DNA of 64,000 nucleotides from Saccharofermentans sp. GTDB taxonomy: Bacteria; Bacillota; Clostridia; Saccharofermentanales; Saccharofermentanaceae. Position numbers and translations under genes: made by a program. The notes below the pieces were generated by a model. That model was not told the origin of the DNA, ran no database searches, and saw only the letters and a program-made list of their open reading frames with translations. Where the stretch lies: assembly GCA_024403715.1 (NCBI GenBank), contig JAKSRJ010000005.1, positions 19,936-83,935 of the forward strand. The letters are read 5' to 3'. Every line of letters starts with the position of its first letter. Within the stretch, counting starts at the first letter, position 1. This document shows, piece by piece, positions 33,467-42,020 of this stretch.

Positions 33467-34870
33467 ATGTCTGATAAAAGAGGTTTTGTGCTTGATGAGG
33501 ATCATTTCGCTACAATCAAGGTAATTGGTTGCGGCGGCGGCGGATGTAATGCTGTCGACAGAATGATTGATAGTGGCGTTCAGGGAATAGATTTTATCTC
33601 TGTTAACAGTGACAATCAGGCTTTAGCAAGAACTAAGTCTCCTATTAAGATCCAGATTGGTGAGAAGGTTACAAGAGGCCTCGGATGCGGTGCAGATCCT
33701 AGCGTAGGTGAGAAGGCTGCAGAAGAGTCTAAGGATGAGATTGCTGAGGCTATTTCTAATACAGATATGTTGTTTATTACAGCAGGTATGGGTGGTGGAA
33801 CTGGTACTGGTTCTGCTCCTGTAGTTGCTCAGATTGCTCAGGAACTTGGTATTCTCACAGTAGCAGTTGTTACAAGACCTTTCCGTTTTGAGGGTGCTAA
33901 GAGAGCTATAAATGCAGAGCGTGGTATTAGAGAACTCGAGAAGTACGTTGATGCTCTCGTTGTTGTTTCTAATGATAAGCTCTTGGAAGTAGTTGATGAT
34001 GATACTTCCTTCGAGGAAGCTTTCAATATGGCTGACCAGGTACTTAAGTTTGGTGTAGCAGGTATTTCCGATCTCGTTGCAATCCCTGGACTTATCAACC
34101 TCGACTTGGCTGACGTTAGAAGAGTAATGACTAAGGCTGGCGTATGCCATATGGGTATTGGTCGTGCAGCTGGTGAGGGTAGAGCTACAGCGGCTGTTAA
34201 GCAGGCTATCAACTCTCCTCTTCTCGATACAACAATCGAGGGTGCTAACGGCGTAATTATTAACTTCACTGGTGGAAGAAATATGAAGCTCCAGGAAATC
34301 GATGCTGCAGCTAAGCTTGTACAGGAGTCCGTAGCTCCTGAGGCTGAAATCATCGTTGGTGCTGTTATCGATGCATCCTTAGAGGATGAGATTATGATTA
34401 CAGTTATTGCTTCTGGTTTTGATAATTCTGTAAATGCTTCTGTTAACCACAGAGCATCTACATCTGTTCTTTCTAGAAATAATCCACAGCTTATCACTGA
34501 GGCTCCTAGACAGGCTGCTCCTACTACAACAAGTAGAAGTGCTTATGGTAGACAGGAAGCTCCAGCTCCAGCACCTGCAAGACAGGCTGCTCCTGGATTC
34601 CTCTTTGGTGATGATTCCGTAAATACTCGTGTTCAATCTGCTGCTCCTGTAGATGAGCCAGTTGCACCTGCTCCAGTTCCACAGCCAGTACAGCCTGCTC
34701 CAATTCAGCCACAGGTTCAGCCTTATGGTACACCTGCTCAGCAACCAGTACAGGTTACACCATCTCAGTATGGCGGTAGACCACAGGCTAATGTTGCTCC
34801 TTCTCAGGATCCAGCTCCAGCTAAGACAGCTAAGCCTTGGTTTATGTTTGGCGGCAGAGACAGCGAGTAA
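33467..34870 (+). CDS. ftsZ: Cell division GTPase FtsZ
   Basis: The 467-residue tubulin homologue polymerises into the Z ring. The GTP-binding loops GCGGGGCNAVDRM and GGGTGTGSAPV and the T7 loop NLDLADVRRVM (family NxDFADV) are present. After about residue 320 a 140-residue Pro/Gln/Ala-rich linker replaces the usual short one. The very C-terminus is PWFMFGGRDSE (457-467), unlike the common IPxFLRRR peptide, and a similar PGFLFGDDS occurs inside the linker at 376-384. A strong GGAGGG site precedes the ATG. The stop shares a base with nrdR. Confidence 0.96.
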   Translation: MSDKRGFVLDEDHFATIKVIGCGGGGCNAVDRMIDSGVQGIDFISVNSDNQALARTKSPIKIQIGEKVTRGLGCGADPSVGEKAAEESKDEIAEAISNTDMLFITAGMGGGTGTGSAPVVAQIAQELGILTVAVVTRPFRFEGAKRAINAERGIRELEKYVDALVVVSNDKLLEVVDDDTSFEEAFNMADQVLKFGVAGISDLVAIPGLINLDLADVRRVMTKAGVCHMGIGRAAGEGRATAAVKQAINSPLLDTTIEGANGVIINFTGGRNMKLQEIDAAAKLVQESVAPEAEIIVGAVIDASLEDEIMITVIASGFDNSVNASVNHRASTSVLSRNNPQLITEAPRQAAPTTTSRSAYGRQEAPAPAPARQAAPGFLFGDDSVNTRVQSAAPVDEPVAPAPVPQPVQPAPIQPQVQPYGTPAQQPVQVTPSQYGGRPQANVAPSQDPAPAKTAKPWFMFGGRDSE

Positions 34871-35322
34871 TGATTTGTCCTAAGTGCGGAAAAGATAATG
34901 ATAAAGTAATTGACACACGCCCCTCTGATGAGGGGCGTGCCATTCGACGCAGAAGAGTTTGCCTCGAGTGTGAATATAGATATTCTACTGTTGAGAGAGC
35001 GGAGACTCTTGGCGCTAAGGTAATTAAGAAGGATGGCACTCGCCAGGATTTCTCACGAGAGAAATTATTGACTGGATTGGCATCTGCTTGTTCCAAGAGA
35101 CCTATTTCTAATGAAGTTCTTGTTAAGATTGTTGATGAAGCTGAGAACATGCTTAATGAGCAGCGTAACGGCGAGTTGTCGACTCAAAAAATCGGCCAAC
35201 TAGTCATGAATCGCTTGAGAAAACTCGATAAAGTAGCTTATGTAAGATTTGCTTCTGTATATATGGATTTTGAAGATATTTCTTCTTTTACAAAAGAAGT
35301 CGAGAATATTGATAAAGAATAA
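34870..35322 (+). CDS. nrdR: Ribonucleotide reductase repressor NrdR
   Basis: The 150-residue protein senses ATP/dATP and represses ribonucleotide reductase genes. It starts with the zinc finger (MICPKCG and VCLEC, four cysteines) containing DTRPSDEGRAIRRRR, followed by an ATP-cone (VIKKDGTRQDFSREKL). The true start is the ATG at 34870, overlapping the ftsZ stop (TAATG); a start at 34837 would add 11 residues before the conserved MxCPxC opening. Coupling with ftsZ links DNA precursor supply to division only by co-transcription. Confidence 0.95.
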   Translation: MICPKCGKDNDKVIDTRPSDEGRAIRRRRVCLECEYRYSTVERAETLGAKVIKKDGTRQDFSREKLLTGLASACSKRPISNEVLVKIVDEAENMLNEQRNGELSTQKIGQLVMNRLRKLDKVAYVRFASVYMDFEDISSFTKEVENIDKE

Positions 35323-35339
35323 TTTTTGGAGTTAAGAGT

Positions 35340-36053
35340 ATGAAGAAAGTACTTATCATCGACGACGACGCAGATATCGTAGAGCTTCAGAAGCTTTACT
35401 TTGAGAAGGAAGGCTATGAAGTAGCTACATGTATGCAGGGCGATAAGGCAGTTGCTACATTTAGCGTAACAAAGCCTGACATTATTATTTTGGATCTTAT
35501 GCTCCCTGGTATGGATGGTAATGATATTTGTAGGGAGATTAGAAAAGTTTCTGATGTACCTATCATCATGCTTACAGCAAGAACTGATACATTGGACAGA
35601 GTTGTTGGCCTCGAGCTTGGTGCTGATGACTATGTACCAAAGCCATTTGAACCTAAGGAACTTCTTGCTCGTGTTAAGGCTGTTTTAAGAAGAGTTGATA
35701 AGGGTGTTGCTAACAATGAAGCGGTAGCAAAGCCTGCAGCTTCTACAGATATAGTTTCATTCCCTGGCCTTACTGTTGATAAGGTAAGATATGTTGTAAC
35801 AGCTGATGACAAGGAAGTATATATGCCACCTAAGGAGCTTGAGCTTTTATTCTTCCTCGCATCTAATCCAAATCATGTTTATTCCAGAGAGCAGCTTCTC
35901 GAGAATGTATGGGGCTATGATTTCTTTGGTGAATCTAGAACTGTAGATGTTCATATCAAGCGTATTCGTGAGAAGATTGAGACTCCTGATGTTGAGCATG
36001 ACTGGTGCATTAGAACAGTCTGGAGCAGAGGTTATAAATTCGAGACTAAGTAA
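35340..36053 (+). CDS. OmpR/PhoB-family response regulator
   Basis: The 237-residue regulator has a receiver domain with acidic residues Asp8-Asp10, phosphoacceptor Asp52 (ILDLMLPGMDG), Thr79 and Lys101, and a winged-helix DNA-binding domain (about 140-235; PPKELELLFFLA, VDVHIKRIREKI). It pairs with the histidine kinase that starts 2 bases after it. The input signal is unknown. It begins 17 bases after nrdR, so it could be in the same transcript as ftsZ-nrdR. Confidence 0.93.
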   Translation: MKKVLIIDDDADIVELQKLYFEKEGYEVATCMQGDKAVATFSVTKPDIIILDLMLPGMDGNDICREIRKVSDVPIIMLTARTDTLDRVVGLELGADDYVPKPFEPKELLARVKAVLRRVDKGVANNEAVAKPAASTDIVSFPGLTVDKVRYVVTADDKEVYMPPKELELLFFLASNPNHVYSREQLLENVWGYDFFGESRTVDVHIKRIREKIETPDVEHDWCIRTVWSRGYKFETK

Positions 36054-36055
36054 TA

Positions 36056-37519
36056 ATGCTAAGTTCAACTAAGAACAAGTCTGTATCAGTAGATTTTGCA
36101 GTATTTCTTAATACGTTTCTTATTGTAAGCACAGTAATTGTTTTTGCTGTGCTTCTTTTTGTTTCTTATGAAAATATGTCTAATAAGCATTTGACTTCCG
36201 AACAGGTTGAATCTTCTGACATATGCGTAATGGTCGCCTCTGATTATTTGTATTTACATGAATCCTCAGGTGATGCTGAGATTGCAGACAGTAATGTCAA
36301 TTTGCATCTTAAATCAGCGTTGTTTGAGGATAAGGGTGATATCTATATTTGCGATGTAAATGGGACCATATTATTCTCGAATGTTAGTGCACCTGAATCA
36401 AGCGTTCCGACATCAGTTAGTGAGAAAATATATCTTGCTGGCAATGGTTTATTTCAGGATACAACCTTTATAACTGGACTTCGTTCAGAAATAGTTACAA
36501 TCAGTAAGATAGGTAACACAGGCCTTTATTCTGTTGTGTTAAATCATGTGGATAATACTGATCTTCGTTATGAATACGTGGAGGTAATTTTGCTTCCTGT
36601 ATTGGTTTCATTTGTAGCAGCTATAGCATTGTTTGTTGGTTTCACTGTTCTTATGATTAGGCCACTTAAAAATATCTCCACAACAGTTTCATCCGTAGCA
36701 CAGGGAGATTTCAGTGCGCGCGTAGACAGTAAGTTTACAGGCGATAGTGATAACATGTTTGTAGTGTCTTCAGATTTGATGGAAATGGCTAGAGTTGTAA
36801 ATAACATGATTGAATCTCTTGAGAATCAGGAGAGTGATCGTAGCATTTTTATTTCCTCTATAGCTCATGATATTAGAACTCCATTGACTTCTATTAACGG
36901 ATTTGTTACTGCTATGTTAGATGGAACAATTCCTCAGGAAATGCACGAGAAATACCTTTTGAAGATTAAGAGTGAAGTGAACAGAATTCGTTCTCTTGTT
37001 GTATCTATGACGGAAGCTTCATCCCTGTCTCACGTCGACCCTACTTTGATGGAAGAGTTTGATTTTGCTGATATGGCGGATGACATTATTTCAGAGCTCG
37101 AACCTCAGCTTCAAAGTAAAAATATCGTTTCTGAGATTCGTATTGATAGGAAAGAGAATACTCTCGTATATGGCGAGATACAGCAGTTAGGTCGTGTGGT
37201 AGTTAATATTGTAAACAATGCGACCAAGTTTACTCCTGAGAATGGAAAAATCATTCTCTCTGCAACTAATGACAAGAGTAATAATAAGATGATTATTACA
37301 GTCGAAGACTCTGGCCCTGGTGTTGATCCAGATAAGCGCAATAAGGTCTTTGAAAGCTTTTATAAGGTTGATCCATCCAGAAAGCAGGAAGGTTTTGGAT
37401 TAGGCCTTTATATCTGTAAGCAAATACTTGTTGGTCACGGTCAGTCAATTGTGCTTGAAGAAAGCCAGGAGTTAGGCGGAGCTAAGTTTGTATTCTCTTT
37501 CCCACTTCCTAAGGAGTGA
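36056..37519 (+). CDS. Membrane sensor histidine kinase
   Basis: The 487-residue kinase has two transmembrane helices (about 14-36 and 176-200) around an external sensor region of about 140 residues, a HAMP domain (about 200-258), and a HisKA domain with His271 (IAHDIRTPL). The ATPase domain shows the N box (VNIVNNATKF), G1 (EDSGPGV) and G2 (GFGLGLYICKQI). It should phosphorylate the regulator just upstream. The sensor domain has no feature I recognise. Confidence 0.92.
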   Translation: MLSSTKNKSVSVDFAVFLNTFLIVSTVIVFAVLLFVSYENMSNKHLTSEQVESSDICVMVASDYLYLHESSGDAEIADSNVNLHLKSALFEDKGDIYICDVNGTILFSNVSAPESSVPTSVSEKIYLAGNGLFQDTTFITGLRSEIVTISKIGNTGLYSVVLNHVDNTDLRYEYVEVILLPVLVSFVAAIALFVGFTVLMIRPLKNISTTVSSVAQGDFSARVDSKFTGDSDNMFVVSSDLMEMARVVNNMIESLENQESDRSIFISSIAHDIRTPLTSINGFVTAMLDGTIPQEMHEKYLLKIKSEVNRIRSLVVSMTEASSLSHVDPTLMEEFDFADMADDIISELEPQLQSKNIVSEIRIDRKENTLVYGEIQQLGRVVVNIVNNATKFTPENGKIILSATNDKSNNKMIITVEDSGPGVDPDKRNKVFESFYKVDPSRKQEGFGLGLYICKQILVGHGQSIVLEESQELGGAKFVFSFPLPKE

Positions 37520-37522
37520 TTT

Positions 37523-38167
37523 ATGAATAAGAGAATTAGTCGTAAGCAGTTAGCTTCTTTGACTTGGAATGGGCTTTGTAAGCAGTTCCCTAATACCCAT
37601 TGTTCTCTTGATTCTGATAATCCTGAGCGTTTGGCTATAAGAGGTATTTTGTCTGCTCAGTGTACTGATGTCAGAGTGAATATTGTGGCTAAGGAATTAT
37701 TTAATCAATATCCAACTATGGATGACGTTAAGTCACTAAGTATGGAAGAGATTTGTGAGATTATAAGACCTTGTGGCCTTATTAAGTCTAAGGGTAACGC
37801 GATTTTATCCTTTGCAAATCTTTATTGTTCAAAGTGGAATAGATGTGTTCCTAACGACGTGGAAATGTTGACCGAATGTCCTGGAGTTGGACGTAAAATT
37901 GCAAATCTAATTGTTGGTGAAATATATGGTACACCTGCAGTCGTAGTTGATACTCACTGTAAGCGTGTTATGTATCGAATTGGTATTACTGATGAGACTG
38001 ATCCGCTTAAGGTTGAGAAGGACCTTTGCAAGTATTTTCCAGAAGAAACTTGGATTGATCTAGGTCATAGGGCCGTTGATCTAGGAAGAAGTTTTTGTAC
38101 TGCCAAGAATCCTTCATGCGACACATGTCCACTTAGCGAATTTTGTAAAAAGAGGGTAGGGGCATGA
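37523..38167 (+). CDS. nth: Endonuclease III
   Basis: The 214-residue base-excision repair glycosylase/AP lyase removes oxidised pyrimidines. The helix-hairpin-helix has PGVGRKIANLI with catalytic Lys125, and the catalytic acid is Asp143 (VVDTHCKRV). The C-terminal 4Fe-4S cluster Cys spacing is C-x6-C-x2-C-x5-C. It overlaps recG by four bases (ATGA), so repair functions are co-expressed. Confidence 0.95.
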   Translation: MNKRISRKQLASLTWNGLCKQFPNTHCSLDSDNPERLAIRGILSAQCTDVRVNIVAKELFNQYPTMDDVKSLSMEEICEIIRPCGLIKSKGNAILSFANLYCSKWNRCVPNDVEMLTECPGVGRKIANLIVGEIYGTPAVVVDTHCKRVMYRIGITDETDPLKVEKDLCKYFPEETWIDLGHRAVDLGRSFCTAKNPSCDTCPLSEFCKKRVGA

Positions 38168-40323
38168 GTACACGAATAACACTTAATAGCCCTGTTACAG
38201 ATTTATACGGGATTGGTCCAGAAGCTGCTAAAAAGCTTGCACGCTTAGAAGTATCGACTATTTATGACTTAATCTCTATGTTGCCAAGGAGATATAACGA
38301 CTGGTCTAATATTTCTTCTATCGATTCATGCGAAGATGGTATGCCTATCTCGTTTATGGCAACCATCACTTCATCTCCTGTTCAAAAGGGTTTTAAGAGA
38401 CAATCTCCAGTTGCTTTTTTTGTAAGTGATGGCTCTGGCAGAATCGAGCTTTCATTTTTTAATTCTCCTTATATCGTTAATAAGTATCAGGTAGGAGATA
38501 GGGTATTTGTTCATGGAATAGTTAGCTATTATGGAATGCACCCTCAGATTGTAAATCCATTTTGTGAGAAGGCCTTGTCTATAGAAGATATAAGGCTTGT
38601 AAGACCTGTGTATTCATTAACAGCAGGTATTACTTCTAATATGCTTTCTAAGTGGATAGGTACAGCGTTAAAACTGGTGGGTGATTTACTTCCTGACGTT
38701 ATCCCTCCTGAGCTGGCTATAAAAGAAAACCTATGTAGTAGCAAAGAAGCTTATCAGTTTGTGCATTTTCCAGAAAGTGTCACTCAGGCTCAATTAGGAA
38801 GAAGACGAATTGCATTTGAAGAGCTTATTTTGCTAGGAATTGGAATGAAGTATTTTATGCAGGGGAAATCTTCAGATGAAGTAGCTCCTGTTGTAATTCC
38901 TCCCCAAGGTGGGCTTCCAGAGAGTGCGGCTCAAAGATGGAAGACTGTCACATCTAATCTTGGGTTTAAACTTACAGGGGATCAGAAGAAAGCTATAGCC
39001 GACATCCAGCATGATCTCATGAAATCAACTCCTATGAATAGACTTGTCCAAGGTGACGTAGGTTCGGGTAAAACTGCTGTAGCTGTTCTTTCTATGGCTA
39101 TGACTGCGATTATGGGTAAGCAGGCGGTACTCCTTGCACCAACATCAGTTTTGGCTAAGCAGCACTACGATAGCGCTAAGGCTTTGCTTCAAGGAAGCGG
39201 TATTAATGTAGCTCTTTTGTTAGGCAAGACAAAGGCATCTTTAAAGCGCGAAATAAAAGAAAATCTATTAACAAACGAAGCGTCTGTAATTATCGGAACA
39301 CATGCAGTGTTATCTGATGATGTTAAGTTTAATGACTTAGGCTTAGTTATTGCAGATGAGCAGCATCGATTTGGTGTTAAGCAAAGAGAAAAGCTACTCA
39401 TCTCGAGAGACGGTAGTGATGGTATAAATAGCGTTCATAATCTTGTCATGACTGCTACTCCTATTCCTAGAACTCTGGCGATGGTTATCTATGGCGATAT
39501 GGCTACTTCAGTTATTAGAGAAAAGCCAGCAGGTCGTAAAGAAATAAAAACACACTTCCTTCCATATACAGAAGGGGATGATATTTATAACGTACTCATT
39601 GCCAAATTAAGAAGGGGTGAACAGGCTTACATCGTTTGTCCAAGAATCGATGATGATTCAGATGGACTAGATAGTGATGAATTGCTTTTCGAAGGTTTTG
39701 GGGAAGAAATAGCATCCACTGATATGGTAAGCGTAAAGGAGATGAAGAGACGCTTAGATGAGCGTGGCATCTCTAACGAGTACGAGACAGAAGTTTTATA
39801 TGGATCCATGAAGGAGACAACGAAACTAGAAGTTATGGAACGCTTTTTAAGTGGAGAAACCAAGGTGCTTATTTCTACTACAGTTATCGAAGTTGGAGTT
39901 AATAATCCTAATGCTACGATGATGATAATAATGAATGCCGAGCGCTTTGGATTATCTACTTTGCACCAGCTTCGAGGCCGAATCGGAAGAGGTGATAAGC
40001 AGAGCTATTGTGTGCTTTGTTCTGATGCTAAGACGGAGAATGCACTAGAGAGAATGAAGCTTATGTGTGAGTGTTCCGATGGATTTGATTTGGCAGGTAA
40101 AGACCTCGAACTTAGAGGCCCTGGTGATTTCTTTGGAACAAGACAGCATGGTATTCCATCTCTTCGTGCTGCTAACCTTTTTACAGATGCTCCTCTTGCC
40201 AAAATTGCATGTGATGAAGTAAATAAGGTGTTGGCTGTAGGTGGAGATTCTGCCAATAGGTTAATGAATAATATTGAGAAACTTTTCAAATTAAGATTTG
40301 AAGATAAGATGGGAAAACTTTGA
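38164..40323 (+). CDS. recG: ATP-dependent DNA helicase RecG
   Basis: The 719-residue helicase reverses stalled forks and processes branched DNA. The N-terminal wedge (OB) domain covers about 60-150. The helicase core has Walker A GDVGSGKTAVA, DEQH box IADEQHRFGVKQ, ATPIPRTL, and the C-terminal LRGRIGRGDKQSYC motif. The length is normal. It is followed after 1 base by rsmD. Confidence 0.95.
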   Translation: MSTRITLNSPVTDLYGIGPEAAKKLARLEVSTIYDLISMLPRRYNDWSNISSIDSCEDGMPISFMATITSSPVQKGFKRQSPVAFFVSDGSGRIELSFFNSPYIVNKYQVGDRVFVHGIVSYYGMHPQIVNPFCEKALSIEDIRLVRPVYSLTAGITSNMLSKWIGTALKLVGDLLPDVIPPELAIKENLCSSKEAYQFVHFPESVTQAQLGRRRIAFEELILLGIGMKYFMQGKSSDEVAPVVIPPQGGLPESAAQRWKTVTSNLGFKLTGDQKKAIADIQHDLMKSTPMNRLVQGDVGSGKTAVAVLSMAMTAIMGKQAVLLAPTSVLAKQHYDSAKALLQGSGINVALLLGKTKASLKREIKENLLTNEASVIIGTHAVLSDDVKFNDLGLVIADEQHRFGVKQREKLLISRDGSDGINSVHNLVMTATPIPRTLAMVIYGDMATSVIREKPAGRKEIKTHFLPYTEGDDIYNVLIAKLRRGEQAYIVCPRIDDDSDGLDSDELLFEGFGEEIASTDMVSVKEMKRRLDERGISNEYETEVLYGSMKETTKLEVMERFLSGETKVLISTTVIEVGVNNPNATMMIIMNAERFGLSTLHQLRGRIGRGDKQSYCVLCSDAKTENALERMKLMCECSDGFDLAGKDLELRGPGDFFGTRQHGIPSLRAANLFTDAPLAKIACDEVNKVLAVGGDSANRLMNNIEKLFKLRFEDKMGKL

Positions 40324-40324
40324 T

Positions 40325-40888
40325 ATGCCTAGAGTAGTTGCAGGAGATTTTAGAGGAATACAATTAGATGCTCCTAAGGGAGATAACACAAGACCTACAG
40401 GAGATAAGGTTAAGGAAGCCTTGTTTTCTATTATTCAGAGTCGCGTTCCTGACTGCGATTTTCTAGAACTATTTGCAGGCACAGGACAGGTTGGAATCGA
40501 AGCATTAAGTCGTGGTGCAAACTCTGTTGTACTTGTCGAGAAAGCGGGAGCAGCTTGTGGTGTTATTAAGACCAATCTGAAGAAAATCAGAAAAGAGAAT
40601 AGCGATGAGATTACTCTTATACGCGGAGGCTACGAACAGGTTTTAAATAAGCTTCTAGAAGCGGGAAAGACCTTCGATATTATTTTTATGGATCCGCCAT
40701 ATAGGATGGCAGAAAAGTCTGCTCAGATAGTCTGCGATATTATTGCGAATTCTAACGTACTTAATGATGACGGCATTTTAATCGTTGAACATTCATCAGA
40801 CTTGCCATTTGTAACAGATGTAATGAATTTGAAATTCAATCGTTCTTGCAACTACGGTTTGGCGGTATTATCATTTTTCTCGAAGTAA
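40325..40888 (+). CDS. rsmD: 16S rRNA (guanine-966 N2) methyltransferase RsmD
   Basis: The 187-residue SAM-dependent enzyme starts with the family opening MPRVVAGDFRGIQL and contains the SAM loop LELFAGTGQVGIEALSRGA and the catalytic MDPPY. I use the ATG at 40325; an in-frame start at 40298 lies inside recG and adds nine unrelated residues. The gene order rsmD-coaD is common in Firmicutes. Confidence 0.94.
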   Translation: MPRVVAGDFRGIQLDAPKGDNTRPTGDKVKEALFSIIQSRVPDCDFLELFAGTGQVGIEALSRGANSVVLVEKAGAACGVIKTNLKKIRKENSDEITLIRGGYEQVLNKLLEAGKTFDIIFMDPPYRMAEKSAQIVCDIIANSNVLNDDGILIVEHSSDLPFVTDVMNLKFNRSCNYGLAVLSFFSK

Positions 40889-40911
40889 GTTGATTATGGA
40901 GGAGTTTATTC

Positions 40912-41403
40912 TTGACTTCACTTCTATTTCCTGGAAGCTTTGATCCGTTTACCAGGGGTCATCTGAATATTGCCAGACGTGCCGCTAAAATCTGCGACAA
41001 GCTTTATGTTGTCGTGATGAATAATAGGAAGAAGACTTATGCCTTTGACTTAGAAGAGCGCGTGAATATGTGCAAACTGGCTTTGCAGGATTTGGATAAT
41101 GTAGAAGTGGTAGGAAGCGACGGACTCTTAGTGGATTTATTCAAAGAACTTGGTTGTAATGCTGTAGTTCGTGGTATCAGATCTGAGTCGGATTATAGAT
41201 ACGAGGCAGAGATGGCTCTTGCTAATAAGTTGCTTTGCCCAGACTATGATGTTACATTGCTTCTATGTAGAAGCGACTTGAGCCTAATTAGTTCAAGTAT
41301 CGTTAAGGAAGTAGCGCACTATGGCGGAGATATATCCGGTATGGTACCAGGTGAAATTTTAAAATTGGTAGAAGACAGATTAATGAAAGGCAGGCCCTTA
41401 TAA
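40912..41403 (+). CDS. coaD: Phosphopantetheine adenylyltransferase CoaD
   Basis: The 163-residue enzyme makes dephospho-CoA from 4'-phosphopantetheine and ATP. The nucleotidyltransferase motif is PGSFDPFTRGHLNI (TxGH), with VVRGIRSESDYRYE and the ISSSIVKEV motif. The start codon is TTG at 40912, supported by a strong GGAGGAG about 9 bases upstream and by the family N-terminus. Its stop shares a base with the next gene. Confidence 0.94.
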   Translation: MTSLLFPGSFDPFTRGHLNIARRAAKICDKLYVVVMNNRKKTYAFDLEERVNMCKLALQDLDNVEVVGSDGLLVDLFKELGCNAVVRGIRSESDYRYEAEMALANKLLCPDYDVTLLLCRSDLSLISSSIVKEVAHYGGDISGMVPGEILKLVEDRLMKGRPL

Positions 41404-41906
41404 TGGACAACAGTAACTACCCACAGAATCAGCAGAGAAGAGTAGAGAGATACGATCTTATCAGCAATATTAACGATATGATTGAGATTTTAAGATCCGC
41501 TAGTGGCGTGCCATTTTCTTCTAACTGCGCAGTAGATAGAAATGAGATGATTGCTTCTCTTGAAGATCTTAAGAATCATCTTCCAGCTTCCATCGCACAG
41601 AGCAACGATATCGTAGTTCGTGCTCAGGAGATTATCACTACAGCTCGTGAAAAGAGTAAGAAGATTATCGACGATGCAAACCGTATGTATGCTTCTAAGG
41701 TTAACGACCACGAGATTACAAGAGGTGCTAGAGACGAGGCTGACAATATTCTTGCTGCAGCTGAGAATCAGGCTGATGAGCTTCGTAAGAGTGCTCATAT
41801 CTATGTAAAGCAGCTCCTCTCTGATGCTAATAATACATTGTCTGAATCCATTGCTAAGATTCAGACTAACCTTGCTGAAATTGATACAACAATTGATTCG
41901 ATGTAA
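41403..41906 (+). CDS. Coiled-coil protein of unknown function (coaD-linked)
   Basis: This 167-residue hydrophilic protein starts with a short polar tail, then has long amphipathic helices (about 25-55 and 70-165) rich in Glu, Lys, Ala and Asp. Segments such as AREKSKKIIDDANRMY resemble DivIVA- or ATP-synthase-b-like coiled coils, but no family can be named. It is translationally coupled to coaD (TAATG). Similar coaD-linked coiled-coil genes are common in Clostridia. A strong hairpin ends the operon. Confidence 0.72.
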   Translation: MDNSNYPQNQQRRVERYDLISNINDMIEILRSASGVPFSSNCAVDRNEMIASLEDLKNHLPASIAQSNDIVVRAQEIITTAREKSKKIIDDANRMYASKVNDHEITRGARDEADNILAAAENQADELRKSAHIYVKQLLSDANNTLSESIAKIQTNLAEIDTTIDSM

Positions 41907-41930
41907 GAGTTAAAGACATTTGACTCACAA

Positions 41931-41984
41931 AACACCGCGTAATCGCCCCGGATTGAAGCCTAAAATCCGGGGCGTTTAGGTGTT
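41931..41984 (+). terminator. Strong hairpin terminator ending the recG-coaD operon
   Basis: An 11-bp GC-rich stem (CGCCCCGGATT at 41944-41954, AATCCGGGGCG at 41964-41974) with a 9-base loop is enclosed by a second stem (AACACC and GGTGTT). The T tract after it is short (TTTA), so termination efficiency is uncertain. Confidence 0.75.
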
Positions 41985-41989
41985 ACAAT
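41981..41989 (+). promoter_or_regulatory. Candidate extended -10 promoter for the AAA/DUF4276/hemW unit
   Basis: TGTTACAAT fits an extended -10 box (TGn-TACAAT) and lies 31 bases before the ATPase start. Its upstream half overlaps the terminator stem, so no -35 is expected. It would let the unit be transcribed separately from coaD. Confidence 0.45.
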
Positions 41990-42020
41990 ATATTTAGTAT
42001 ATTTTCTGGAGGCATAATCC

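Noticed and set aside
33623..34497. Long open frames antisense to ftsZ
   Set aside because: Low-complexity Ser/Thr-rich translations without ribosome sites, fully opposite a certain gene.
34570..34860. Pro/Gln-rich repeats in ftsZ as a frameshift or insertion
   Set aside because: The frame is intact to a conserved-looking terminus and coupling to nrdR; long variable linkers are normal in FtsZ.
41984..42020. Long AT-rich run as a second terminator tail
   Set aside because: It is separated from the hairpin by GGTGTT and contains an extended -10 box, so it reads better as a promoter.
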